Assembly: GCA_024228935.1 (NCBI GenBank)
Contig: JAAESX010000051.1
Coordinates: forward strand, 16,696 to 80,695
Reading direction: 5' to 3'
Length of the DNA: 64,000 nt
Source of the DNA: Pseudomonadota bacterium
GTDB taxonomy: Bacteria > Myxococcota_A > UBA796 > CAJQPC01
Below, one piece after another: positions 43,139 to 51,882 of the stretch (the first letter of the stretch is position 1; each line of letters opens with the position of its first letter). A program made the translations under genes and the position numbers. The notes below the pieces were generated by a model. It did not search any database. It had not been told where the DNA came from and worked only from the letters and a program-made list of their open reading frames with translations.

Positions 43139-43943
43139 TCAGGCCGCGCAGCCCGCGCCGGTGGTGGTCGAGCCGCGCGTCGAGACCCCGGCAGCTGTGG
43201 AGGTGGCGGTCGACGAGGCCGAGCCAGAGACGGAGGAGGTCGTCGCCGAGGCCGAGCCCGTGATGCAGTTCCCGGACGCCAGCGGCAAGTGGCGTGGCGC
43301 GCACGATGGCGACATGCACTTCGAGGGCACCGCGACCGGAGACCCGGGCATCGAGAACTGGAGCATCACCATCGCCGACTCCACCGCCCTGGTGTCCGGC
43401 TATCCAGAAGGCACCGAGGACCCGGTCGACGAGACCGTCGACACCTCGGAATGGGAAGGCACGGGGGAGCAGACCGCCGCGTTGTGGGTGCGACCGACCG
43501 ACGGGACCGCTGTCGTCATCGACACCTGCGACATCGAGGTCGCCTGCACCGAAGAGGCCACCGAGGCCTGCAGCGGCGGCGACCCCAACTACTACGACTC
43601 CTGCGGAAACAAGGGCTCGCGCATCGACACGTGCTCGTCATCCGAGAGCTGTGTCGAGTCCGGTGGCTCGGCCACGTGTGACGCCGACTGCGGCAACGGC
43701 ACCGTCGACAGCGGCGAAGACTGTGACGGCACCGACATGGACAGCAACACGTGCCTGACCGAGGGCTACGACAGCGGATCCATCAGCTGCTCGTCGTCCT
43801 GCACGCTGGACGTCTCCGACTGCTGCACCGACGACGCGTACACCCAGTGCTACGACGACGACGTCTACTACTACGACTCCTGCGGTTCGCGCGGCTCGAA
43901 GAAGACGGACTGCGGGACGACGTCCGGGTGCGAGAACACGAGT
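43139..43943 (+). pseudogene. Cys-rich surface-protein fragment truncated at both ends
   Basis: A plus-strand frame reads AQPAPVVVEPRVETPAAVEV, an acidic linker, then FPDASGKWRGAHDGDMHFEG (beta domain) and several Cys-rich repeats typical of myxobacterial secreted proteins (CDADCGNGTVDSGEDCDG, then YYYDSCGSRGSKKTDC). There is no signal peptide or own start: sequence upstream of 43139 is antisense to another gene fragment. At about 43940 it passes into the antisense of the next minus-strand gene. Stop at 43989. Confidence 0.65.
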
Positions 43944-44374
43944 TCGTCGAGGTCGGTGTCCAGCTCGAAGGCCAGGGACGGCCCTGCGTAGATGTCGCTC
44001 GCGGGGTTCCGAACCAGCTCGACGAGGTCGACCTCGTCACCCGCCTCAGCCAACAGCTCGCGTGCCTTGTCAGCCCCAATGAGGAACAGCGATTCGCGTC
44101 CGGCCAACAGGTTGGCGAAGACAATGGCCGCTTCCATTCGGCGGGCGTACTCCCGAAACTCCACCCGGCTGTCGGGACGCCGTTGCCGCCAATAGCAGTC
44201 GAGAATCCAGGTGCGCAGCGTCAGGTAGCGGACGTGGGGGGTCACCGTTGTGACGCCATCCATCAGCGCGTATCCGATGCGCTCGGCGGCGGTCCGGAGG
44301 CCCAGGAAGTCACGGCCGCCGGCCGGTCGTTCGCGCGTCGGGACCCACTCGGGTGGTCCTGGGATGTCAGGCAA
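43871..44374 (-). CDS. DUF6361-like protein, probably 3'-truncated
   Basis: TTG 44374 follows a strong GGGGGAG site. The product has 167 residues: ALMDGVTTVTPHVRYLTLRT and ANLLAGRESLFLIGADKARE resemble the opening of DUF6361 proteins, which are normally several hundred residues long. The last 25 or so residues (from PQSVFFEP) are antisense to the Cys-rich fragment, so the true C-terminus seems lost. It starts 25 bp after the sbcC stop and is likely an operon member. The family match is weak. Confidence 0.55.
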   Translation of the reverse strand: MPDIPGPPEWVPTRERPAGGRDFLGLRTAAERIGYALMDGVTTVTPHVRYLTLRTWILDCYWRQRRPDSRVEFREYARRMEAAIVFANLLAGRESLFLIGADKARELLAEAGDEVDLVELVRNPASDIYAGPSLAFELDTDLDELVFSHPDVVPQSVFFEPREPQES

Positions 44375-44399
44375 ATCTCCCCCAATTCAAGCGCTCATC

Positions 44400-47381
44400 C
44401 TACGCCGAGTGCTCGATGTGACTTCCCGTCGGAGACTTCACCACCTCGATCCGGGTCGGGATCCGATCCCGAAGCTCCCGCACGTGGCTGATCAGCCCGA
44501 TCATCCGGCCCGCCCCCATCTCCTCGAGCGTCGTCAGCACGCGGTCCAGATCCTCTTCGCCGAGGCTCCCGAAGCCCTCGTCGATGAACAACGAGTCCAT
44601 GTGCACGCCGCCGCTCCGAGCCTGAACCGTGTCCGCAAGTCCGAGGGCGAGGGACAGCGCTGCCTGGAAACCCTCACCACCGCTCAAGGTGGCTGCCCGA
44701 CGTCGGGTCCCCGAGTGCAGGTCCTCGACGGCCAGATCCAGACCACCCCGCTTGCGCCCGTCCACCTCGTCCGAGCGGTGCAAGGTGAAACGCCCGCCCG
44801 TCATCTTCTGGAGGCGCAGATTCGCCCGGGCAAGGACCTCGTCCAGGAACGAGCTGAGCACGTAGCGTTCGAACGGCAGCCTGTGCGCGTTGTCGCCGCG
44901 CGCGGCCCCTGCCAGTCGGTTGGTGGCGAGACGCCGTTGGTTGCGGTCCGCGAGCTTCTGCTCCGCAGCACGCAATTCGGCGAGGGCCGTGGCGACTGCG
45001 GCGCGTTGGTTGGTGAGCTCACCGTGCCGCCGATTGGCCGATGAGAAGTCCTCCTTGGCCTGTTCGTACCGGCCCTCCAGGAGAACGAGGTCCGGCGCCA
45101 CCAAGCCCACCGCAGCCTGCTCGGCGCTCCGCTGTACGGCTTTGGCCTCTGCCAGGGCTTCGTCCCAGAGCCGCAGCGCGTCACGACGCCTGTCAGCGTC
45201 GGCGAGCTGTGCCTCCTGCCACGCCGCCTCATCGGAGAACGCCGCATCGTTCAGAGCTTGGGCCAGCTCGCGATCGGCGCGGCCGGCGTGCTCGCTGGCG
45301 GTCTGGGCCTGCGCCAGCCGGTCGTCGCGATGCGCCCGGGCGGCAGCGACAGCCTCGGCCGCAGTATCGGATGCCTTGTCAGCCTCGTGGAATGCCGTTT
45401 CCAAGGCCTCGAGCCTGGCGCCGGCCTGGGCCGAGGCTGCTTCGATGGCACCAGGCCCACGCAGTTCTTCCGGAACTCGCGCGCGGCGCTCCTCGAGTCG
45501 AGTGGCTGCCTGGGTCAGCTGCAGTCCAGCAACCTGCAGGGTCTGCCTGCGCCCCTCGAGCTCTCCGATGGTCCGCGTGAGAGCAGCGAACGCCTCCTGA
45601 CGAGCGGCGAGAAGCTCTTCGACGGCCTCGCTGGCCCGCTTCGCATCGGCGAGGGTCTGGCTGGCTTCCTGGGCGTCGCGCCGAAGGCCCCGCGGGTCCT
45701 TCTCCTCGGGCAACGAAGACACTTGGGCTTCAAGCGCGGCGAGTGCCTTCTCCGCCTCGGCGTGCTCACGCTGCACGCTCTCCAGGGCCGTATGGGCCCG
45801 AGCCTTCTGCCGACGTACGGCGTCCAGGTCTTCGCGACGGCCCCCAGGTGCCCCCAACGCCTTGTGAGGATGTTCCGTGCTGCCACACACCTGACAGGCG
45901 GCGCCATCCTCGAGGGCGGCCGCGAGCGTCCCCGCGAGTCCGGCGACGTACCGATCAAGGCACCGCGCTTCCTCGGTCTGGGCTGCCTCGTAGTCCACTC
46001 GCCGACTGCGCAGTCGTTCATCGACTTCGCCACGCGACGTCGCCGCAGCGGCGACGGCGCCCTGGACCTCGGCGCGCCGCCCGACGGTCTCCAGACGACC
46101 GTCGAGGACACCCATTCGGAGCTCGGCTTCGTCCAGAATATCGGCCCGCTTCTGCGTCTCTTCCAAGCTCTCGGTGGCGGCGTCGTGGGCAGCCTTGAAC
46201 CGCTCGTGCTGGACCGCGGTCGAGTCCACGGCCGTGCTGGCCGCCTTTGCAGCGCGCACGGCCTTGGCGTGGTCCTCGGCAGCCTCCGCCAGCCCCACGG
46301 CGGCAACCTGCTGGAGTTCGTGCACGCGTTCGGCGAGCGCCTTTCGCTCGTCCGACCTGCCCTGTTCCAGAACCAAGGCGGCCGCCGCTTCTCGAGCGAC
46401 GCGTTCCGCCTCCTCGCCTGTGGCGGCGGCAAGCTCGGCCTGGGCCCGGGCCTGGTGGGCCTCATCCGCGCGCCGGTCCCGGTCGCTGACCAGCGGCTTC
46501 ACAAGCGCTGCTGCGTCGTGGCGGTCCAGGGCCTCTCGGTCTGCATCTCGAGAGGTGGTCTCCCCGAGCAGCTGTTGCGTGGCGGCGGTCGCGACCTCCA
46601 GCGCCTGAAGGGCCGCCGAGGCCGCTCTGCCCTCGTCGACGGCGGTGTCCGCGAGGTCGCAGCTCGCCCTGAGGGTCTTCAGGTCAGCACCCGAAGCCTT
46701 CAACTGTTCGTCCACGGAGCCCAGGCGCTCCGCCAGGTCCTGACTGGACCCCACTCCCGACACGTTCCGCAGGGTCTCAACCTCGGTGTCCGCCTTCGCC
46801 AGCGCCTTCCCCGCCTGCTTGTCCGCCTCCACAAGCGTGTCCTGCAGGGCCTTGTGCGCCTCGGTGTCGAAGAGGTTGCGCAGGATGGCCTCGCGCTCGG
46901 TCGAGGAGCCTGTGATGACCTTGCGGAACTCGCCCTGGGGCAGGATTGCGGTCTGTCGGTACTGCTTGCCGTCCAAGTGGAGCAGCTCGCTGACGCGCGC
47001 CTTGACCGCAGAGACGCCGCCGACCAGGTGCTGCCCATCTTCGCCGTGGCCCGTACGGTCGTAGAGCTCGGCTTTGTGCGCAGACCCAGCCTGCCGGGGT
47101 GTGCGCCGGATGCGGTAGCTCCGACCTGCGAGCTCGAAGTCCAGAGTGACTCTGGTGACCGCTCCTGGACCTGCCAGATCGCTGCGCAGGTCCGCGGCGC
47201 CGCGGTCGGTGCCCGAACCCACGCCAAACAGAGCGAAGGCCAGGGCGTCGAACACGGTGGTCTTCCCGGCGCCCGTCTCGCCGCAGATAAGGAACATGGC
47301 GTCGTCGATCGCGTCAAAGTCGATGGCGACGCGGCCTGGGAAGGGACCGAAGGCTTCGAGTACGAGATGGGTGGGCTTCAC
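44400..47381 (-). CDS. sbcC: SbcC/Rad50-type ATPase
   Basis: 993 residues. Walker A lies at about 31-42 (LICGETGAGKTT), with the Q-loop motif ILPQGEFRKVITGSSTEREA near 145. A long coiled coil carries a zinc hook CQVCGSTEHPH near its middle. The signature LSGGEGFQAALSLALGLAD, Walker B SLFIDEGFGSLGEEDLDRVL and an H-loop IGLISHV lie at the end. With SbcD it forms the ATP-driven nuclease that opens hairpins and processes DNA ends. Its ATG overlaps the sbcD stop by 4 nt. The length is normal for the family. Confidence 0.95.
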   Translation of the reverse strand: MKPTHLVLEAFGPFPGRVAIDFDAIDDAMFLICGETGAGKTTVFDALAFALFGVGSGTDRGAADLRSDLAGPGAVTRVTLDFELAGRSYRIRRTPRQAGSAHKAELYDRTGHGEDGQHLVGGVSAVKARVSELLHLDGKQYRQTAILPQGEFRKVITGSSTEREAILRNLFDTEAHKALQDTLVEADKQAGKALAKADTEVETLRNVSGVGSSQDLAERLGSVDEQLKASGADLKTLRASCDLADTAVDEGRAASAALQALEVATAATQQLLGETTSRDADREALDRHDAAALVKPLVSDRDRRADEAHQARAQAELAAATGEEAERVAREAAAALVLEQGRSDERKALAERVHELQQVAAVGLAEAAEDHAKAVRAAKAASTAVDSTAVQHERFKAAHDAATESLEETQKRADILDEAELRMGVLDGRLETVGRRAEVQGAVAAAATSRGEVDERLRSRRVDYEAAQTEEARCLDRYVAGLAGTLAAALEDGAACQVCGSTEHPHKALGAPGGRREDLDAVRRQKARAHTALESVQREHAEAEKALAALEAQVSSLPEEKDPRGLRRDAQEASQTLADAKRASEAVEELLAARQEAFAALTRTIGELEGRRQTLQVAGLQLTQAATRLEERRARVPEELRGPGAIEAASAQAGARLEALETAFHEADKASDTAAEAVAAARAHRDDRLAQAQTASEHAGRADRELAQALNDAAFSDEAAWQEAQLADADRRRDALRLWDEALAEAKAVQRSAEQAAVGLVAPDLVLLEGRYEQAKEDFSSANRRHGELTNQRAAVATALAELRAAEQKLADRNQRRLATNRLAGAARGDNAHRLPFERYVLSSFLDEVLARANLRLQKMTGGRFTLHRSDEVDGRKRGGLDLAVEDLHSGTRRRAATLSGGEGFQAALSLALGLADTVQARSGGVHMDSLFIDEGFGSLGEEDLDRVLTTLEEMGAGRMIGLISHVRELRDRIPTRIEVVKSPTGSHIEHSA

Positions 47382-48475
47382 TTGGCGGCCTGCTGAGCGG
47401 AGTGGACGAGGGAGTCGAGCAGCGCACGGTCCGCGGACGTCAACGGCTGACCCGTCACCTCGCGGAAGAAGCGTGCGAAGAGCTCGTGGGGCTCGAGGGC
47501 TCGGAGGCGGAGGTCCGGCGCGTCCACCGCTCCATCGATGGAGAGGGAGGGCCGCTCGATGTGCAGGCAGTTCGGGAACACGGTCCGGAGTCGGCGCATG
47601 GCCTCGTGAACCGGCCCCTCGTCCATCAAGCGAACGATGAGGTAGTCCTCGCTGCCACCGAGACAGAGAACATCGTCGATGCGGCCCTCGATGCGTCGAA
47701 GAGCATGGCGCGGTGCGATCGGCTCCCGCCGCACCGTGAGACCGTCGGCGTCGAGGTCCACAACCGCGACGGACTTGCCGTAGCCGATCTCCGAGGCGGA
47801 GTACGGCAGCAGCGACCCGGCGTACACGATGTGACCGATCTCCTGAGGCCGGTGCAGATGCCCGACGGCGACGTAGTCGACGTCATCGAACGCGTCCGCG
47901 CCCACCGTTTGCACGCCGCCAATGGCCAGCGGGCGCTCGGACTCGCTGTCCGAGCCCCCCGTCACCCAGGTGTGGGCGAGCACGACACGAGGTCCGTCGC
48001 AGGGCTCCAAGCCCTCCAGGACGGCGCGGGTCACCTGGTCGCGGGTGCGCAGCTCGGGCTGCTCAAGCACCGCTCGAGTACGCGCCGCGTCCAGGTAGGG
48101 GACCGGGTAGACCATGGCGTCACCGACCGGAATGGCCTCGACCTGGCCCGTGAAGCCTGGGGCTACATGCAGCCCTTCGAAGAGGCGCCCGCCGAAGCCG
48201 AGACGCTCGGCGCTGTCGTGGTTGCCCGGGATCATGACGACCTGCACGCCGAGCTCCTTCACCACCTGGTGCAGAAAGGTGTCCAGCAATTCCACGGCGT
48301 CGCTCGGGGGAACCGAGCGGTCGTAGACGTCGCCCGTGACCAGAAGTGCGTCGGGCCGGTTGCGCTCGACGCAGGCGAGCACCTGGTCCAGCGCGTGACG
48401 CTGGTCCTGAAGCAGGCGGTGGCCGTAGAGGTGCCGCCCCAGGTGAAGGTCGCCGATCTGGACGAAGCGTGTCAT
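47378..48475 (-). CDS. sbcD: SbcD/Mre11-type nuclease
   Basis: 365 residues. All Mre11 phosphoesterase motifs are present: GDLHLGRHL (8-16), VTGDVYDRSVPP, PGNHDSAERLGF, AHTWVTGG and VGHLHRPQEIG. It is the catalytic subunit of the SbcCD complex, acting on DNA ends and hairpins. ATG 48475 follows AAGGAGACGCG; this ribosome-binding site could pair with the adjacent palindrome. It diverges from the radical SAM operon. Confidence 0.95.
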   Translation of the reverse strand: MTRFVQIGDLHLGRHLYGHRLLQDQRHALDQVLACVERNRPDALLVTGDVYDRSVPPSDAVELLDTFLHQVVKELGVQVVMIPGNHDSAERLGFGGRLFEGLHVAPGFTGQVEAIPVGDAMVYPVPYLDAARTRAVLEQPELRTRDQVTRAVLEGLEPCDGPRVVLAHTWVTGGSDSESERPLAIGGVQTVGADAFDDVDYVAVGHLHRPQEIGHIVYAGSLLPYSASEIGYGKSVAVVDLDADGLTVRREPIAPRHALRRIEGRIDDVLCLGGSEDYLIVRLMDEGPVHEAMRRLRTVFPNCLHIERPSLSIDGAVDAPDLRLRALEPHELFARFFREVTGQPLTSADRALLDSLVHSAQQAAK

Positions 48476-48494
48476 CGCGTCTCCTTGGAGATGG

Positions 48495-48568
48495 GGAGAC
48501 GCAGGCGGCGGCAGTTCCTGACAGCCCGAGCAATTCGGCTGTCAGGAACTGCCGCCGCCTGCGTCTCC
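48495..48568. repeat. Perfect 32-bp inverted repeat with 10-nt loop
   Basis: Arms 48495-48526 and 48537-48568 are perfectly complementary over 32 bp and GC-rich, separated by CGAGCAATTC. The element fills most of the 98-bp gap between the divergent sbcD and radical SAM genes. Its outer 8 bp (GCGTCTCC) recur at 48478-48485 and include the complement of the sbcD ribosome-binding site, so an alternative pairing is possible. There is no T-tract, so it is not a simple terminator. It may be a REP-like element, an operator or a 5'-leader switch. Confidence 0.9.
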
Positions 48569-48573
48569 GGGAC

Positions 48574-49494
48574 ATGCGCCCCCGCTACCTCCGCATCGTC
48601 CTGACCCCCCGCTGCACCCTCGCGTGCGGTTTCTGCCACATGGAAGGCGACCCAGGTCGGGGCTCGGGCTCGTCGCGAGAGCTGGTCGTCGACGCGATCC
48701 TCGCCGCCCATCAGAACGGCGTCCGCAAGCTCAAGTTCCTGGGCGGCGAGCCTCTGCTGCGTGGCGATCTGCCGGACATCATCCGTGCCGTCCGCCACCT
48801 CGATCTCGACATCAGCCTCATCACCGGCGGCGTCGGGAAGCCGGGCCTGCTGGGCGCCGCCTTCGACGCGGGGCTGGACCGCGCAAACATCTCGATTCAT
48901 GGGTGGAGCGAGCAGGCCTTTCGCGCCCGCACGGGTCGTGGCAGCGCCGCCTGGGAGCGCCGCAACGCCACGCTCGCCGTGCTCGTGGAGCGAGGGCGCG
49001 AGCTCAAGCTGAACTACGTCTACACGGGCTCTGGGGACGAAGACGATCTTGCCGAGTTCCTGAGCGAGGCCAGCTACTTGGAGGCCACGGTCGCGGTGCT
49101 CGACGACCTGGGCCACCCCGACCTCGATCACGCCGCGGCGCTGAACGTCCTGGTCGCGCTTCGAGGGATGCCGTTGGCTCGCTGGATCGAGGAAGACCCA
49201 AACAGTCTCAGTACGTTGCGCCTCCGATGGTCCGACGGACTGGTGGTGGAGCTCAAGGACCAGCAGCTCGGACAGGCGGCACCGTGGTCCGCGTGCGGAG
49301 CCTGCCCTGTTCGTGCGCGGTGCCGCGAAGGGATCCACGCCCTGAGACTGGGCCACGACGGGCGCCTGCGGGCCTGCATGGACCGCTCGGATCTGTCGGT
49401 CGACCTGTCCGCGGCCTGGACCAACGCGGGGCGTGACGGGCTCGACCGGCTCGTCGGCGAGTTCTTGGATGCCAACGTCCGGAGGCCCGCGTGA
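48574..49494 (+). CDS. MoaA-like radical SAM enzyme
   Basis: 306 residues. The SAM-binding cluster motif is CTLACGFC (CxxxCxxC) in LRIVLTPRCTLACGFCHMEG, followed by KFLGGEPLLRGDLPDIIRAV, as in MoaA. A second cysteine set, CGACPVRARC then RLGHDGRLRACMD, resembles the auxiliary cluster of MoaA/SPASM-type enzymes. It is unlikely to be the housekeeping MoaA: there is no molybdopterin gene nearby, and it heads a five-gene overlapping operon with nucleotide-kinase-like genes. The substrate is unknown. GTGA overlap with the next gene. Confidence 0.88.
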   Translation: MRPRYLRIVLTPRCTLACGFCHMEGDPGRGSGSSRELVVDAILAAHQNGVRKLKFLGGEPLLRGDLPDIIRAVRHLDLDISLITGGVGKPGLLGAAFDAGLDRANISIHGWSEQAFRARTGRGSAAWERRNATLAVLVERGRELKLNYVYTGSGDEDDLAEFLSEASYLEATVAVLDDLGHPDLDHAAALNVLVALRGMPLARWIEEDPNSLSTLRLRWSDGLVVELKDQQLGQAAPWSACGACPVRARCREGIHALRLGHDGRLRACMDRSDLSVDLSAAWTNAGRDGLDRLVGEFLDANVRRPA

Positions 49495-50018
49495 CCCTCG
49501 TCCTCATCGGGCCGCACGGCGTAGGGAAGTCGAGCTTGGGTCGCGCCCTGGCCGACGAGCTGGGGTGGACGTTTCATGGCGAACTCGGCGAGGAGCTCGC
49601 CCGTTCGATCCGGACGGACGGTGACGCCTCGTCTCCTCAGCCCGAGTTCGACCGCCAGCTCTTCGAGCTGGAACACGCTCGGGACAGATCGTGGTGCGGT
49701 GCCCCCCGCATCGTCGAGACCTGGCACCCGGGAAACCTCGCCTACGCCGAACGCCGGAGCCCGTCTCTCGTCGAGGGGTTCCAGCTCTCCCCGCGGGGCC
49801 GGGTGCTGGTCTTGCCGCTTCAAGCACCGGTCCACGTACTGGCGGCGCGGAAGCACGAGCCGGGACCGCTCGAGTTCTTCATGCACGTCGGGCTGCGCGC
49901 GCGGGTCTGGGCGTCTCGCCTCGGTCTGGAGCTGCTCCCCGACCTCTCTACCCACCTCGGTCATCCGGACGCTCTGGCGCAGCGGCTGGCCCCCACTCTC
50001 CTGTCGCGGAGCTCCTGA
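49491..50018 (+). CDS. P-loop nucleotide-kinase-like protein
   Basis: 175 residues from GTG 49491, overlapping the radical SAM stop by 4 nt. Walker A GPHGVGKSSLG lies at 7-17, with an ETWHPGNLAY motif at about 72 where deoxynucleoside kinases and related AAA_28-type NTPases have a substrate-binding Glu/Arg block. An FFMHVGLRARVWASRLG helix may be the lid. It is shorter than typical deoxynucleoside kinases. Its stop shares a base with the GreA-like start. Confidence 0.75.
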   Translation: MTLVLIGPHGVGKSSLGRALADELGWTFHGELGEELARSIRTDGDASSPQPEFDRQLFELEHARDRSWCGAPRIVETWHPGNLAYAERRSPSLVEGFQLSPRGRVLVLPLQAPVHVLAARKHEPGPLEFFMHVGLRARVWASRLGLELLPDLSTHLGHPDALAQRLAPTLLSRSS

Positions 50019-50539
50019 TGTCTGAACGCTACGTCTTCACCCCTGGCGGCCTGCGCCGCCTGTACCGGCGGATCGCCGACAGTCGTGCGGCCTACCAGGC
50101 CATCGCCGACGACAACCCCGAGGCGCTGGAGTCCGGCGACACGTCGGGCTGGCACGACAACTTCGCCTTCGAAGAGAACCAGCGGCAGATGCACCAGTTG
50201 GCGCGGCGGGTGCGTGATCTGGAGCGCATCCAGGCCCTGGCCGAGGAGGTCCCGGTCCACCTCGAGGCTCCGCCGCGCGCGTTCCTGGGGGCGGCGGTGA
50301 CCTGGTGCTACCTCGATGAGCCCGATGTCGAGCGTCTTGTGTGGATCGGCGGCTACGACGACGGCGCACCCGAGCGGGGGCGGATCTCGTACAACAGCCC
50401 GCTTGGAGCGGCGCTCGTCGGGGCCCGGGAAGGCGAGGAGCGGGAGGTCCTGGTCGCCGACAGGCAGCGGAGGATCGAGGTCCTGGAGATCGGTCCCACC
50501 CCAGTCGGTGGGGACGACGACGACCAGGTGAACTCGTGA
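50018..50539 (+). CDS. GreA/GreB-like transcript-cleavage-factor family protein
   Basis: 173 residues. The N-terminal coiled coil (MSERYVFTPGGLRRLYRRIA, then NFAFEENQRQMHQLARRVRD) has the Gre arrangement, although the acidic tip sequence GD.SENAEY is altered (SGWHDNFAFEENQ). The C-terminal domain matches GreA: VTWCYLDEPDVERLVWIGGY and GRISYNSPLGAALVGAREGE. It could bind RNA polymerase's secondary channel as a modified Gre factor. It lies in the radical SAM operon and overlaps the next gene (GTGA). Confidence 0.85.
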   Translation: MSERYVFTPGGLRRLYRRIADSRAAYQAIADDNPEALESGDTSGWHDNFAFEENQRQMHQLARRVRDLERIQALAEEVPVHLEAPPRAFLGAAVTWCYLDEPDVERLVWIGGYDDGAPERGRISYNSPLGAALVGAREGEEREVLVADRQRRIEVLEIGPTPVGGDDDDQVNS

Positions 50540-51126
50540 GTCGTCTCGTGGTCATCGAGGGGCTGGATGGCAGCGGAAAGAGCACGCTCGCGCGCGAGCT
50601 GTCCAGTCGCCTGGACGCCGCCTTGCTCAGCACACCGGGCGAGGACTTCAGCGACCTGAGAGCTCGTATCGACGAGCTGTTCGGCGACCATCCCCACGGA
50701 CGTCAGCTCCTCTACGCCGCAACCGTGGCGCGCTGTAGCGACCTGGCACGTGAGCACCTCGCGTCAGGACGCAATGTGGTGATCGACCGGTACCTGCTCT
50801 CGACGCAGGTCTACGCGTCGCTGCGGGGGCCGTACCTGCTGCTCGAGGAGCTCACCGGCCGGCTGACGCCCCCCGACCTCACGGTGTTCGTCGATTGCCG
50901 CGACGAGGAGCGTCTTCGGCGGATGCGGGCGCGACGGCACGTGACAGCGGACGACACGTTCAGCATCCGGCTCTCTGAGGATCTACGCAGTCAGTACCTG
51001 GACGCATGCCGAGCGCATCCGTTGGTCGGCGAGCTGTTGCTCCTCGACAGCACCGACACCAGCACACAGCACCTCGTCGAGCAGATCGTCGCTGGTCTGG
51101 AGGAGCCGGCGGCATGGCGCGTCTGA
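50536..51126 (+). CDS. Thymidylate-kinase-family nucleotide kinase
   Basis: 196 residues from GTG 50536. VVIEGLDGSGKSTLARELSS is the thymidylate kinase P-loop, followed by VVIDRYLLSTQVYASLRG (the DRY/H-type substrate motif) and PPDLTVFVDCRDEERLRRMR. It should phosphorylate a (d)NMP; dTMP is the usual substrate. Because it sits in a radical SAM operon it may instead serve a modified nucleotide, an inference. It overlaps the next gene by 13 bp. Confidence 0.9.
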   Translation: MSRLVVIEGLDGSGKSTLARELSSRLDAALLSTPGEDFSDLRARIDELFGDHPHGRQLLYAATVARCSDLAREHLASGRNVVIDRYLLSTQVYASLRGPYLLLEELTGRLTPPDLTVFVDCRDEERLRRMRARRHVTADDTFSIRLSEDLRSQYLDACRAHPLVGELLLLDSTDTSTQHLVEQIVAGLEEPAAWRV

Positions 51127-51848
51127 GCATCCTGACCTGGAACGTCCTGGCCGACAACCACGTGCGGCGGGACTGGTATCCGAACGTCACCGACGCAGAC
51201 CTCATCCCCGAAGTCAGGCGCCGCCGAGTCCTCGCCGCGCTCTCGCAGGCCCCGGACCTCGTCCTGCTGCAAGAGGTGGAGCCGAGTCTGCTCCGAGTGC
51301 TCCACACCGAGCTGACCGACTGGCAGTGGATTCACGCCTCGCACCAGGGCGAGGGCGTCGCCATCGGCCACCGCGGTGGGTTCGAAAGCTGGCAGGAGCT
51401 CGACTGCGGCACCAAGCGCGCGCTGGTCGCGGACCTTCCGTGCGGGGCCCGCGTGGCCTCGGTTCACCTCAGCTGGACCGGGCCTCCGGGTGCCGGCCGC
51501 CGCCGGGGCCTCGAGCAGCTTCGCCTGGTGCTCGCGGCCCGCCCCGACCTGGTGGCCGGGGACTTCAACGCGCTCCCCGATTGGCCCGAGAGCCGCCGGA
51601 TGCGAGCCGCGGGGTTCACCAAGGCGGGCGCACCCGGGCCGACCTGCAATGTCAACGGCTGGTGCCAACGCCTGGACGAGGTCTGGGTGCGCGGGCGGGT
51701 GCTGTCCGCGCCCCCGCTGACACCGATCGACGCCGACACCCCGATGCCTGGGCCCCTGTGTGCCTCGGATCATCTACCCGTCGAGGTCGAGGTGAGCCTC
51801 GACGTGCGGGCCGAACGGCCGTCGCTCTTCAACGGGCGCTTGTTCTGA
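51114..51848 (+). CDS. Endonuclease/exonuclease/phosphatase (EEP) family protein
   Basis: 244 residues. Motifs of the EEP fold: LSILTWNVLADNHVR at the N-terminus, DLVLLQEVEPS, VASVHLSWTGP, LVAGDFNALPDW and the C-terminal CASDHLPVEVEV (SDHxP). The family includes exonucleases, 2'-phosphodiesterases and inositol phosphatases; all metal-binding residues appear intact. ATG 51114 lies inside the kinase's end. No signal peptide. It is the last gene of the operon; 34 bp follow before the HEPN/kinase gene. Confidence 0.9.
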   Translation: MARLSILTWNVLADNHVRRDWYPNVTDADLIPEVRRRRVLAALSQAPDLVLLQEVEPSLLRVLHTELTDWQWIHASHQGEGVAIGHRGGFESWQELDCGTKRALVADLPCGARVASVHLSWTGPPGAGRRRGLEQLRLVLAARPDLVAGDFNALPDWPESRRMRAAGFTKAGAPGPTCNVNGWCQRLDEVWVRGRVLSAPPLTPIDADTPMPGPLCASDHLPVEVEVSLDVRAERPSLFNGRLF

Positions 51849-51882
51849 CCCAAGCGCTGGGCCTCGCGGTACCATCCGATGG

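Noticed and set aside
44400..48475. sbcDC as a stand-alone defence system.
   Set aside because: Sequence and length are those of the ordinary SbcCD repair complex; only its palindrome and neighbours are unusual.
48574..49494. Identity as a prokaryotic viperin.
   Set aside because: The cluster motif context (PRCTLACGFCHMEG), the GGEPLLR block and C-terminal cysteines fit MoaA/SPASM-type enzymes better than viperin's CNY.C.FC with its typical surroundings; only the gene-neighbour analogy was kept.
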